From Clostridia bacterium (lineage in GTDB: Bacteria > Bacillota > Clostridia > Oscillospirales > CAG-272), in contig JAFTMP010000020.1 of NCBI GenBank assembly GCA_017452335.1, positions 1-18,334 on the forward strand: DNA of 18,334 nucleotides. Direction: 5' to 3'. Shown one piece after another: positions 7,856-15,625 of the stretch. Below the pieces are notes generated by a model, which was not told the DNA's origin, did not search any database, and saw nothing but the letters and a program-made list of their open reading frames with translations. Position 1 is the stretch's first letter, and each line of letters opens with the position of its first letter. A program made the translations under genes and the position numbers.

Positions 7856-9202
7856 TCAGGCATCTTCCCCGGACGCAGTCTGCTCTTCATATTCTTTGGT
7901 TTGAAGCTGAGCAATATTCTCAGCCTTGTTGCCATAGCAAACAAACAATGTGCCGTCGGGCGAGCACACAAATTTTTCGGGCAGTGCGCCTTCATAGCGC
8001 TGTTCCTTGCCGCTCGCAGTGTCTACAATCACCGTTTTCACATCGTCTGACAAGCAGACGTATCTGCCCATCACAGAGATCATGCCCACGCGCCCCTCAT
8101 AGGAACGGTCAGCAATCAGCGTGCCCTTCCTGCAGTCGTAAAACCGAATCTCCTGCGCGCCCCCAACGCTTGCACTTGCAAAGCTCAGCGCCAAAACCTC
8201 ATCGCTTGAACCGCAATAAACCGGTGTTTTTCCCTCAAAGGACAGGAAGGCATACTCACCAAAGCGGTTGTAAAAGCGGATGCCCTCTCTGAAAACCACC
8301 GCCGCGCCGTCCTCAAAGACCACCGCGTGAAGGGGCAGGCTCTCATAAGTTTTCTCGAAAAGAAGATGTGTCTTGCTTGAAAGATCGTAAAGATTCACAT
8401 ATCCCTGCAGCATACCCGTTGCCGATACGGTATAGGACACATACAGCATGGTCTGTCCGCCATCGCACAGCTTGGCACTTAAGGGGTAGCGGTCCACCGT
8501 TAAAGATCTTGTTTGCTTGAAATTCCGGTTATAGACCTTAATATGGCTTCTGTAGCTTGAAGACATGCTCACCAAAAGATAGCTGCCCTCATCGCTCATA
8601 TCGGCACAGTAAATAGGGTAGTCCTCTTTGCCCGAATAAAGCAGGGAAATACTGTTGCAGATGGCATAATTATATCCGTCGCAATCGTATGCCAACAGAT
8701 ACCTCTCCCCTGCGTCAAGGGTGGGATCGGTCATGCTCAGCTTCTCATCCAGTGCAATATTGCCCCGATGGTCGTAAAGGCGCACGCCCGTGGTAGTGGC
8801 TACGGCAAAGTATTCCTTATACGCCGCATAATCCATTTCCAGATCGGCATCGTAGCGCACCGTGGTAAATTCCACGTTTTCCCCCGGAAAGCTAAAGGAC
8901 ACGTTGCGCAAAAGCAATCCGAAGTTTTCGGCAGTGATCTCATCGCTGAAAAGGAAGGTCATACCCACCGCAAAGATCAGCAGGCAGAAGGTGATGATAT
9001 AGCGCCAAAAACGGCTGATGCGCGAAAGCTTCGCATAATAGGGATCGGGCTCAAACGCCTTTTTTTCTCCATACTGCCGTCCGGGACGTCCCTGCCCCAA
9101 TACAGCGATCTTGGCAGGCTTTTTCGGTTCTGCAGGCGTCATTGCCTGCTGTTTTTTCCTCTTAAAAGGATTCTTTAGTTTTCCCTTCAGTGGATTCTTC
9201 AA
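7856..9202 (-). CDS. DUF5711-like membrane-anchored beta-propeller protein
   Basis: About 448 residues. The start is set at the TTG at 9202, because AAAGGAGG (9210-9217) sits 7 bases upstream; the GTG at 9223 would place that ribosome site inside the coding region. The N-terminus is cytoplasmic and very basic (many Lys, Arg and Pro over the first 60 residues). One membrane segment follows (about residues 64-86) and then a roughly 350-residue extracytoplasmic region. That region has repeated beta-strand blades with motifs such as GVRLYDHRG, HIKVYNRNF, YVNLYDLSS and GIRFYNRFG, resembling a WD40/YVTN-like propeller. This matches the clostridial DUF5711 group from memory; function is unknown. It lies between truA and clpE and may share a transcript with clpE and the P-type ATPase-like gene. 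Confidence 0.75.
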   Translation of the reverse strand: MKNPLKGKLKNPFKRKKQQAMTPAEPKKPAKIAVLGQGRPGRQYGEKKAFEPDPYYAKLSRISRFWRYIITFCLLIFAVGMTFLFSDEITAENFGLLLRNVSFSFPGENVEFTTVRYDADLEMDYAAYKEYFAVATTTGVRLYDHRGNIALDEKLSMTDPTLDAGERYLLAYDCDGYNYAICNSISLLYSGKEDYPIYCADMSDEGSYLLVSMSSSYRSHIKVYNRNFKQTRSLTVDRYPLSAKLCDGGQTMLYVSYTVSATGMLQGYVNLYDLSSKTHLLFEKTYESLPLHAVVFEDGAAVVFREGIRFYNRFGEYAFLSFEGKTPVYCGSSDEVLALSFASASVGGAQEIRFYDCRKGTLIADRSYEGRVGMISVMGRYVCLSDDVKTVIVDTASGKEQRYEGALPEKFVCSPDGTLFVCYGNKAENIAQLQTKEYEEQTASGEDA

Positions 9203-9209
9203 GCTGACC

Positions 9210-9217
9210 CCTCCTTT
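9210..9217 (-). promoter_or_regulatory. Shine-Dalgarno site that fixes the TTG start of the DUF5711-like gene
   Basis: On the minus strand this reads AAAGGAGG, followed by 7 bases and TTG (9200-9202). The match to the anti-Shine-Dalgarno sequence and the spacing argue for the TTG rather than the in-frame GTG at 9221-9223. Confidence 0.75.
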
Positions 9218-9222
9218 CTGCA

Positions 9223-9243
9223 CTTGCCGACCCGATCGGCAAG
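9223..9243 (-). repeat. Perfect 8-bp hairpin between truA and the DUF5711-like gene
   Basis: CTTGCCGA (9223-9230) and TCGGCAAG (9236-9243) pair perfectly around a 5-base loop. On the minus strand no T-run follows; instead the ribosome site of the next gene begins 5 bases later. It could modulate translation initiation, protect the downstream mRNA or weaken read-through; none can be chosen from sequence alone. Confidence 0.6.
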
Positions 9244-9263
9244 CTTGTTTTCGTTGTTCTCAT

Positions 9264-10040
9264 TTAGTTGTCGGGCACAAAGCGCGCCTTGAGCCGCTCC
9301 TGCTCGCTATAATATACCTTGTTCAGATATAACCCTTGAGGCGGAGCTGTTCTGCCCGCCAATACACGATCACATCCCTGCAGCACCGCCGAAAGATCAC
9401 CGACCCTGCCCCGCTGATAGTCAATCAGCGTTCCCGTGATGATGCGCACCATATTGTAAAGAAAGCCGTTTGCGCACACCCGCAGGGTCACAAGATCCCC
9501 GCTTTGCGTGACCGTACAGTGATAAATGGTGCGTGTTTTGTCCACCACCTTGCCGCCCGCGGCACAAAAGGAGGTGAAATCATGGGTACCCACCAGCGTC
9601 TGCGCGCCCTCGTTCATACGCGCCGTATCTAAGCGCTCCCCACACAGCATCCAAGCCCTGCCCGCAAGAAAGGGGTCGGGAGAGTGACCCGTGTAAATCA
9701 GATACTCATACTCCTTGGCATGGGCATCGTAGCGGGGATGAAAGTCCTCCCCTACCCGTCTTGCCGATAATACAGAAAGATCGGGGGGCAGATAGCGGGC
9801 AATGGCGCGAGGGAATGCCTCGGGAGGAAAATGCGCCAGGGCATCGCTTTCCACCGTGCAGAAAAACTGTCTGGCATGCACACCCGCATCGGTCCTGCTG
9901 CACCCCGTGATCTTACAGGGGGCACCAAGCAGTGTTTGCACCGCACACTGCAGGGTGTTTTGCACGCTGGGGGCGTTTTTTTGCACCTGCCAACCGTGAT
10001 ATGCACTGCCCAAAAAGGACAGCTCTACTAAAAACTTCAT
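9264..10040 (-). CDS. truA: tRNA pseudouridine synthase A
   Basis: A 258-residue cytoplasmic enzyme that isomerises uridines 38-40 in the tRNA anticodon arm. The catalytic motif GCSRTDAGVHA contains the essential Asp 51. Other family features are the N-terminal strand ending in YHGWQVQ and a C-terminal FLYNMVRIITGTL stretch. Length is typical for the family. The ATG at 10040 has a GGAAG ribosome site. It is 44 bases downstream of ecfT, matching the common Bacillota order ecfA1-ecfA2-ecfT-truA. Confidence 0.95.
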   Translation of the reverse strand: MKFLVELSFLGSAYHGWQVQKNAPSVQNTLQCAVQTLLGAPCKITGCSRTDAGVHARQFFCTVESDALAHFPPEAFPRAIARYLPPDLSVLSARRVGEDFHPRYDAHAKEYEYLIYTGHSPDPFLAGRAWMLCGERLDTARMNEGAQTLVGTHDFTSFCAAGGKVVDKTRTIYHCTVTQSGDLVTLRVCANGFLYNMVRIITGTLIDYQRGRVGDLSAVLQGCDRVLAGRTAPPQGLYLNKVYYSEQERLKARFVPDN

Positions 10041-10065
10041 TTGATACTTCCGTTAACAGTTCATT

Positions 10066-10083
10066 CCGTCTGCATGCAGGCGG
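10066..10083 (-). repeat. Short near-perfect palindrome directly after ecfT
   Basis: CCGTCTGCATGCAGGCGG is a palindrome broken only by a G/T wobble pair. It sits between the ecfT stop and truA, 2 bases past the stop codon. There is no T-run, so it is not a standard terminator; it may separate or stabilise the two messages. Confidence 0.45.
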
Positions 10084-10084
10084 T

Positions 10085-10939
10085 TCAGAATACAAAATTC
10101 ATGGTGTTTATACCAAAAACAGAGCAAGGAATTCCCGGCAAAAAGGCTACTGCCAAAAACAGCGCCAGCACCAGCAAAAACGCCACGTCCTTTGCCTGCA
10201 GCTTCAATTCCTTCATCTTCGTTCTGCCCTTTCCGCCGTGATAACAGCGGCATTCCATGGCAAGCGCCAGCTCATCGGCTCTGCGAAAGGAGGAAATGAG
10301 CAGGGGAATGAGCACGGGGATCAGCGCCTTGACGCGGCTGATGACATTCCCGCTGGAAAAATCCGCGCCCCTTGACTTCTGCGCCGCAATGATTTTGTCG
10401 GTCTCCTCAATAAGCGTGGGCACAAAGCGCAGTGCCAGCGACATCATCATGGCAAAGCTGTGCACCGGCACACCGATCTTGCCAAGAGGCGAGAGCAAGC
10501 GCTCAATGCCGTCGGTAAGATCAATGGGCGAGGTGGTATAGGTTAAGATCACACCGGTATCAACGATCAACAGCAAAATACGCAGTGCCATTTTCACGCC
10601 GTTTAAAATACCCTCTGCCGTTAAGCGCAGGTGAATGATCCAAATTTTTTGATCAAGCACCACATTCTCGCCCCCCGTGAAGAAAATATTCATCGCCACG
10701 GTGAGCAGTACCACAAAGATGAGAGGCTTGATGCTTTTTAAAATGGTTTTTACGGGAATACGGCTCAGCGCCACCAAAAAGACGGTGAGTAAGATCATCA
10801 CCCCGTAGCCCGCCATGTTTTTGGCAAGGAAAATGATGACGATGAGCAGTACCGTGGCAAGCAGCTTGATGCGGGGGTCCAGGCGGTGAAGCAGTGAATT
10901 TCCGGGGAAATACTGTCCCAAGGTAATATCCTTAAGCAT
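10085..10939 (-). CDS. ecfT: ECF transporter transmembrane (T) component
   Basis: A 284-residue membrane protein, the scaffold of energy-coupling-factor importers for vitamins and micronutrients. Hydrophobic segments lie at about residues 24-40, 44-58, 72-88, 118-134 and 243-262. The two cytoplasmic coupling motifs that contact the ATPases are seen as AQKSRGAD (186-193, the ARS/ARG type) and AMECRCYHG (227-235; Cys 230 at the second alanine of the usual AARxY). The start overlaps the 3' end of ecfA2 by 8 bases (ATGCTTAA), with a G-rich ribosome site inside ecfA2, so translation is likely coupled. No substrate-binding S component is encoded in the window, as usual for group II ECF modules shared by several S proteins. 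Confidence 0.93.
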   Translation of the reverse strand: MLKDITLGQYFPGNSLLHRLDPRIKLLATVLLIVIIFLAKNMAGYGVMILLTVFLVALSRIPVKTILKSIKPLIFVVLLTVAMNIFFTGGENVVLDQKIWIIHLRLTAEGILNGVKMALRILLLIVDTGVILTYTTSPIDLTDGIERLLSPLGKIGVPVHSFAMMMSLALRFVPTLIEETDKIIAAQKSRGADFSSGNVISRVKALIPVLIPLLISSFRRADELALAMECRCYHGGKGRTKMKELKLQAKDVAFLLVLALFLAVAFLPGIPCSVFGINTMNFVF

Positions 10940-11804
10940 GCGTGCTCCCCCCTTTCAGAAGGCGAAGCAGCTCTTCCCTTGCCTCTTCCACCGTAAAAAT
11001 ATCCTCTTTGATGGGCATGCCCAGGGCTCTGAGCCTTTCAATCACAGGGGTGATGCCCGGCACATCCAGTCCGATGCTTTCAAGAAGGTCTCTTTGAGAA
11101 AAGACCTTGCGCACGGTATCGTGCATCATCAGCTTTCCGTCGCTCATCACTGCCAGCTCTTCGGCATAGCGCGCCATATCCTCCATGCTGTGGCTCACGA
11201 TGATCACCGTGGTGCCCGTACGCTTTTGATAATTATAAATATTTCCAAAAATCTCGGTCCTGCCGCGGGGATCCAGTCCCGCCGCAGGCTCATCCAGCAC
11301 CAAAATTTCGGGGCGCATGGCAAGCACGCCTGCAATGGCGACTCTTCTTTTTTGTCCGCCCGATAATTCAAAGGGGGATTTTTCAAGAACATCCTCACTA
11401 AGACCCACAAAGCGGATGGCTTCCTTTACCCGCTCCTTGATCTCATCTTCTCCCAGCCCCTTGTTTTTCGGTCCGTAGGCAATATCCTTAAAGACCGTTT
11501 CTTCAAAAAGCTGATATTCGGGATACTGAAACACCAATCCCACTTGAAATGCGGCGTCTCTTTTGGAAAGAGCTTTACTGCCAATGGCGTTTCCCTTCAC
11601 CAAGACCTGCCCTTTATGGGGAGAAAGCAACCCGTTCATCATCTGAAGCAGGGTGGATTTACCACTGCCCGTGTGTCCGATGATGCCGGTGATGATCCCC
11701 TCTTTAATGTCAAAGCTCACATGATCCAGCGCCTTTTTGAAAAAGGGTGTCCCTTCTCCGTACACATAGCTCACGTCACGAAAGCTGATCGCATATTCGC
11801 TCAT
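10932..11804 (-). CDS. ecfA2: ECF transporter ATPase A2
   Basis: A 290-residue ABC ATPase that, with EcfA1 and EcfT, powers ECF uptake at the cytoplasmic face of the membrane. Motifs: Walker A GHTGSGKST (43-51), Q-loop LVFQYPEYQLF, signature LSGGQKRR, Walker B LVLDEP followed by the D-loop GLDP, and the H-switch VSHSMED. A C-terminal extension past the core ABC domain is present, as in EcfA proteins. The FQYPEYQLFE wording is typical of EcfA2. The start overlaps the ecfA1 stop by 4 bases (ATGA). Confidence 0.93.
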   Translation of the reverse strand: MSEYAISFRDVSYVYGEGTPFFKKALDHVSFDIKEGIITGIIGHTGSGKSTLLQMMNGLLSPHKGQVLVKGNAIGSKALSKRDAAFQVGLVFQYPEYQLFEETVFKDIAYGPKNKGLGEDEIKERVKEAIRFVGLSEDVLEKSPFELSGGQKRRVAIAGVLAMRPEILVLDEPAAGLDPRGRTEIFGNIYNYQKRTGTTVIIVSHSMEDMARYAEELAVMSDGKLMMHDTVRKVFSQRDLLESIGLDVPGITPVIERLRALGMPIKEDIFTVEEAREELLRLLKGGSTHA

Positions 11805-12673
11805 TTTTTATCCTTCACCGTTTTCATATAGTACTCATAGATCAAGCGTGCACATTGCTCCTCGTCAATAACCCCTTCGGGAAAGGGCAGACCGCAGCAC
11901 GCCAGCTCATGGAGCAGCTCTGTGCACTGCATCACATCTAAACCCACTGCCTGCAGGGTTTGCACCTTTGAAAAGACCTGCTCGGGCGTGCCGTCAAGAA
12001 GCACCTGTCCGTCGTCGATCACCACGACCCGATCCGCCATTGCCGCCTCTTCCATATTGTGCGTAATGTGCAGTACCGTGATGCCCAACTCCTTGTTGAG
12101 CTTTAACACCGTTGCCATCACTTCTTTTCTGCCGCTGGGGTCAAGCATGGCGGTGGCTTCGTCAAAGATCATACATTCGGGAAGCATTGCCATCAGTCCC
12201 GCAATGGCAACGCGCTGTTTTTGTCCACCCGAGAGCTTGGAGGGGGCGTGGCGGGCGTACTCGGAAATACCCATCAGTGCCAGCGCCTCGTCCACTCTGC
12301 GGCGGATCTCTTTTGGCTCAATGCCCAAGTTTTCGGGACCGAACGCCACATCCTCCTCTACCACCGTTGCAACCAACTGGTTGTCGGGGTTTTGGAAGAC
12401 CATGCCCACGCGTCTGTGAAGCTCCAGCAGATCCTCTTCGGAGAGCTCGGGGTCGCTGACCTTCAGCCCACCCACGACAATTTCCCCCTCATCGGGCACG
12501 AGAATTGCCGAAAGGAGCTTGGCAAGGGTGGATTTGCCGCTGCCGTTGTGTCCCAGCACCGCCACAAAGCTCCCCTTTTCGATCTCCAAATTGATGTTTT
12601 TTAACGCCTGCTGTTCCTTTTGATCGTCCTTATAACTAAAGGACAGATTTCGAATACTGATATATCCCGCCAT
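11801..12673 (-). CDS. ecfA1: ECF transporter ATPase A1
   Basis: A 290-residue ABC ATPase, first gene of the ecfA1-A2-T set. Motifs: Walker A GHNGSGKST (41-49), Q-loop MVFQNPDNQLV, signature LSGGQKQR, Walker B MIFDEAT followed by the D-loop MLDP, and the H-switch ITHNMEE. FQNPDNQ and DEAT-MLDP are typical of EcfA1. It starts 34 bases after the methyltransferase stop, with AAGGA-rich ribosome sites just upstream, so the methyltransferase may lead the same transcript. Confidence 0.93.
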   Translation of the reverse strand: MAGYISIRNLSFSYKDDQKEQQALKNINLEIEKGSFVAVLGHNGSGKSTLAKLLSAILVPDEGEIVVGGLKVSDPELSEEDLLELHRRVGMVFQNPDNQLVATVVEEDVAFGPENLGIEPKEIRRRVDEALALMGISEYARHAPSKLSGGQKQRVAIAGLMAMLPECMIFDEATAMLDPSGRKEVMATVLKLNKELGITVLHITHNMEEAAMADRVVVIDDGQVLLDGTPEQVFSKVQTLQAVGLDVMQCTELLHELACCGLPFPEGVIDEEQCARLIYEYYMKTVKDKK

Positions 12674-12707
12674 GTTCCTTATTCCTTATCCTTTGAATGA
12701 AGGGGCG

Positions 12708-13604
12708 TTATTTCCCCTTTTCTGCCGTCCATCTGGCAGAAGAGCCGCAGGGCAATACCCCGCCCGTCTGCTTTACGGGAATTCCGATCTCATCGGCGAT
12801 CACCTTGCCGCCAAAGCGGGGGCAAAGATACAGCGAGAGCAGATATCCCATGGTAGAGGGCGAAAGCCCTGTGGTGTAAGAATTCACCAAAAAGAAGAGA
12901 GGTTCATCGCTAAGGAGTCCCGAGAGCAGCTCAATGAGCTCCCCGATGTTATCCTCTAACTTCCATACCTCCCCCGAGGGGCCTCTTCCGTAGGAGGGAG
13001 GGTCCATGATCACCGCATCGTAAAAGTTTCCGCGGCGAATCTCCCGCTCTGCAAATTTCTTGCAGTCATCCACAATATAGCGGATGGGCGCGTCCTTAAG
13101 TCCCGACAGCTCGGCGTTCTTCTTTGCAAGCTGTACCATGCCCTTGGAGGCATCCACATGGCAGACCTTCGCGCCCGCCTGTGCCGCCGCAAGGGTCGCA
13201 CCGCCCGTGTAGGCAAAGAGGTTGAGTACTCTTACAGGCTTGTCGGCGGGTCTGTTTTTGTTTTCTTTTCTGATCAGATCGGAGAACCAATCCCAGTTCA
13301 CCGCCTGCTCGGGAAAGACGCCCGTGTGCTTAAAGCCCATGGGGCGGATGCAGAAATTCATATCCAGCGCCCCGTAAGGAAGGGTCCACTCCTCGGGCAG
13401 TTTATTTTCATTCCAAGCGCCGCCCCCGCCGGAGGAGCGCTTATAGCTGGCGTCTGCTTTTTTCCAAGCGGGATGGCGCTTGACCCCTTTCCAGATCACC
13501 TGGGGGTCGGGGCGGATGAGCGTATAGTCTCCCCAGCGCTCTAAGCGCTGTCCGTCGGAGCAATCCAACAATTCATATTCTTTCCAGTTTTCGGAATACC
13601 ACAT
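12708..13604 (-). CDS. Class I SAM-dependent methyltransferase, probably RNA-directed (RlmI/RlmK-like)
   Basis: A 298-residue Rossmann-fold methyltransferase. The SAM-binding motif I is VLNLFAYTGGATLAAA (126-141), the acidic ribose-binding residue is Asp 151 and the catalytic motif is DPPSYGRGPSGEVW (201-214). The N-terminal 120 residues form a separate beta-rich part with conserved GVFPEQ (95-100). This arrangement resembles bacterial 23S rRNA methyltransferases of the RlmI/RlmK group, so rRNA is the likely substrate, but the exact base and position cannot be told. The ATG at 13604 has a GAGGAA site. It lies upstream of ecfA1 with a short gap; no functional link is evident. Confidence 0.85.
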   Translation of the reverse strand: MWYSENWKEYELLDCSDGQRLERWGDYTLIRPDPQVIWKGVKRHPAWKKADASYKRSSGGGGAWNENKLPEEWTLPYGALDMNFCIRPMGFKHTGVFPEQAVNWDWFSDLIRKENKNRPADKPVRVLNLFAYTGGATLAAAQAGAKVCHVDASKGMVQLAKKNAELSGLKDAPIRYIVDDCKKFAEREIRRGNFYDAVIMDPPSYGRGPSGEVWKLEDNIGELIELLSGLLSDEPLFFLVNSYTTGLSPSTMGYLLSLYLCPRFGGKVIADEIGIPVKQTGGVLPCGSSARWTAEKGK

Positions 13605-13634
13605 ATCGTTCCTCTATTCTTCATCGTCGTCAAG

Positions 13635-13764
13635 GAAGGCTTTGCCCTTCGGTCTGCCAAAAAGCTATTTGGGGCTTTGCCCCAAACCCCATTTAGGAGA
13701 TTTTTTGAAAAAAGTCCCCTAAAAACCCTCAAAAACTTTTGAAGGCTGGGTGATTGGCAACCCA
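13635..13764. repeat. Cluster of five consecutive intergenic hairpins
   Basis: The 236-base gap between ruvB and the methyltransferase gene holds no convincing gene but a run of inverted repeats. GAAGGC/GCCCTTC spans 13635-13650 with one extra C. TTTGGGGC/GCCCCAAA spans 13668-13686 and is perfect. TTTAGGAGATTTTTT/AAAAAAGTCCCCTAAA spans 13692-13723 with one bulge and one mismatch. CCCTCAAAA/TTTTGAAGG spans 13726-13745 with one wobble. TGGGT/ACCCA spans 13747-13764. The density suggests a dispersed palindromic repeat or a structured 3' untranslated region rather than a single terminator. Confidence 0.6.
13721..13745 (-). terminator. Possible weak terminator downstream of ruvB
   Basis: Read on the minus strand, the stem CCTTCAAAA/TTTTGAGGG is followed by TTTTT (13725-13721), about 95 bases after the ruvB stop. 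The stem is AT-rich apart from its base, so efficiency is doubtful; it lies within the larger hairpin cluster. Confidence 0.35.
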
Positions 13765-13840
13765 TTCTTTCAAAGATTTTTTCGACACGCTCGAGGGCTT
13801 TTCCCTTGCCTTGCATTCTCATCGTATTCTGTTGTTCTTC

Positions 13841-14917
13841 TTATTCTTCGTCAAAAAGACCTGTCTGTGTGCCGCCGTTGGTACACACACCCGGCTGTGC
13901 AATGCCCAAATGCTCATAGGCAAGGGCGGTCACGCATCTGCCTCTCGGCGTGCGGTTCAAAAATCCGATCTGCATGAGGTACGGCTCGTATACATCCTCA
14001 ATGGTCACCGATTCCTCGCCCACCGTTGCCGCCAGGGTATCAAGACCCACAGGACCGCCCGAAAAGGCGCGGATGATGGTTTCCAGCATCCTTCTGTCCA
14101 CCGCATCAAGCCCCAGCTCATCCACCTCCAGCGCCCGCAGAGCATAGTCGGCGATCTGCTCGTCAATTCTGCCGTTGCCCATCACCTGTGCAAAGTCGCG
14201 CACTCTCTTTAAAAAGCGGTTGGCAATACGGGGCGTGCCGCGGCTTCTGGAGGCGATCTCCAGCGCACCGTCTCTTGTAATGGGCAGACCCAAAATGCCC
14301 GCACTGCGGGTGACGATCTGCGCCAGCTCCTCGGGGGTGTATAATTCTAACTTAAAGATCACACCGAAGCGGTCACGAAGAGGGGTGGAAAGCTGTCCTG
14401 CTCTGGTGGTGGCACCGATCAAGGTAAACTTGGGCAGCTGCATGCGAAAGCTTCTTGCCGCAGGGCCCTTGCCGATGATGATATCTATTTCAAAATCCTC
14501 CATGGCAGGATATAAGATCTCCTCCACGGTACGGGGCAGACGGTGGATCTCGTCAATAAAGAGTACATCATGCTCCGAGAGGTTGGTCAGCAGTGCCACC
14601 AGATCTCCGGGACGCTCGATGGCGGGACCTGAGGTGACCTTGATGTTGACCCCCATTTCCGATGCGATAATGGTGGAAAGGGTGGTCTTACCAAGTCCGG
14701 GAGGGCCGTAAAGCAGAACATGGTCAAGCATCTCCCCTCTGCTCTTTGCCGCTTCCATATAGACCTTTAAATTTTCCTTGACCTTGCTTTGCCCCACATA
14801 GTCCTCCAGCGCCTTGGGTCTAAGACTTAACTCGGTCTCGCCATCGGCACTCGTCACATTGGAGCTGACGATCCGCGATTCAAAATCAAAGTCGTCGCCA
14901 TACATCTTTTCGTTCAT
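13841..14917 (-). CDS. ruvB: Holliday junction branch migration ATPase RuvB
   Basis: A 358-residue AAA+ motor that drives branch migration of Holliday junctions as hexamers held by RuvA. Walker A is GPPGLGKT (71-78) and Walker B is FIDEIHR (Asp-Glu 122-123). The RuvB-typical SGPAIERPGD, sensor GATTRAG and arginine-finger region PLRDRFG are present. The C-terminal winged helix contains the DNA-binding GFLNRTPRGR. Length is slightly above the usual 330-345 because of an acidic N-terminal extension. The ATG at 14917 is preceded by GGAAGGGAAG; a second in-frame ATG lies four codons inside. It is the last gene of ruvC-ruvA-ruvB. Confidence 0.97.
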   Translation of the reverse strand: MNEKMYGDDFDFESRIVSSNVTSADGETELSLRPKALEDYVGQSKVKENLKVYMEAAKSRGEMLDHVLLYGPPGLGKTTLSTIIASEMGVNIKVTSGPAIERPGDLVALLTNLSEHDVLFIDEIHRLPRTVEEILYPAMEDFEIDIIIGKGPAARSFRMQLPKFTLIGATTRAGQLSTPLRDRFGVIFKLELYTPEELAQIVTRSAGILGLPITRDGALEIASRSRGTPRIANRFLKRVRDFAQVMGNGRIDEQIADYALRALEVDELGLDAVDRRMLETIIRAFSGGPVGLDTLAATVGEESVTIEDVYEPYLMQIGFLNRTPRGRCVTALAYEHLGIAQPGVCTNGGTQTGLFDEE

Positions 14918-14944
14918 TTCTTCCCTTCCTTTCAGAAAGTCATC

Positions 14945-14962
14945 GCGTTTTTATAAAAACGC
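14945..14962 (-). repeat. Perfect 18-bp palindrome between ruvA and ruvB
   Basis: GCGTTTTTATAAAAACGC is fully self-complementary and lies between the ruvA stop (14981) and the ruvB ribosome site. It has no GC-rich stem with following T-run, so attenuation would be weak; it could instead be an mRNA processing site or a protein-binding operator. Confidence 0.5.
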
Positions 14963-14980
14963 CTGCAACGGTTCGTCTTT

Positions 14981-15586
14981 TTATCCCTTTGCCAAGAGCT
15001 TAAGACCCTCTTTGATGAGATCCTCGGTGCTCTTGCCTGCAGGGTCGATCTTTTTGAGTGCCGCAGTGGCTTCCCCTCTGGTATAGCCCAGCACCATGAG
15101 GGCATTAAGGGCATCGGAGAGCGCCTGCACGCCGCTTTCGGGCGGTGCATCGGGCAGATCCTCCGCACTGACCCCCAGTGCCTTTGCCAGCTTGTCTTTT
15201 AATTCCAACACCACGCGGGCGGCGATCTTAGCGCCCACCCCCTGGGCCCTTGAAATGGACTTGGCATCGCCCGTGAGCACGGCGCGGTTCAACTGCTCCA
15301 CACTGAGCACCGACAAAATGGCAATTGCCGCCTTGGGTCCCACACCTGACACCGAAATGAGTTGGGTAAACGCCGTCAGCTCCTCTTCCTCAAAAAAGCC
15401 GAAGAGCTCCATAGCATCCTCTCTGACCGACAGATAGGTATACAGCTTCACCGTCTGCCCGACCTTTAAGGAGATGGCAGAGCGGGTGGTGCCGCTGATG
15501 GTCAATTTATAGCCCACGCCGCCGCAGTCGATCACGGCAGTGGATAACTCGGGCAAAAATAATTTTCCTTCCAGGTAGTAAAACAT
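14981..15586 (-). CDS. ruvA: Holliday junction DNA-binding subunit RuvA
   Basis: A 201-residue protein that binds four-way junctions and loads RuvB. Three domains are visible: an N-terminal OB fold beginning MFYYLEGKL (1-62); two helix-hairpin-helix DNA-binding motifs, SGVGPKAA (80-87) and QGVGAKIA (115-122); and a flexible linker followed by the RuvB-contacting helical domain (about 150-201) with ALMVLGYTRGEA. Length is typical. The ATG at 15586 has an AAGGATG ribosome site. It is separated from ruvC by 39 bases and from ruvB by 63. Confidence 0.97.
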   Translation of the reverse strand: MFYYLEGKLFLPELSTAVIDCGGVGYKLTISGTTRSAISLKVGQTVKLYTYLSVREDAMELFGFFEEEELTAFTQLISVSGVGPKAAIAILSVLSVEQLNRAVLTGDAKSISRAQGVGAKIAARVVLELKDKLAKALGVSAEDLPDAPPESGVQALSDALNALMVLGYTRGEATAALKKIDPAGKSTEDLIKEGLKLLAKG

Positions 15587-15625
15587 CGTAGTACATCCTT
15601 TTTAATTCTCTGTAAACAACGGGAC

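Noticed and set aside
9203..9223. GTG at 9223 as the start of the DUF5711-like gene
   Set aside because: The first codons would encode the ribosome site itself (Lys-Gly-Gly from AAAGGAGGG), and no other ribosome site lies upstream.
13541..13822. A 93-codon minus-strand frame across the ruvB-methyltransferase gap
   Set aside because: It runs through all the hairpins and overlaps the methyltransferase start out of frame; its translation follows the repeat sequence and shows no domain.
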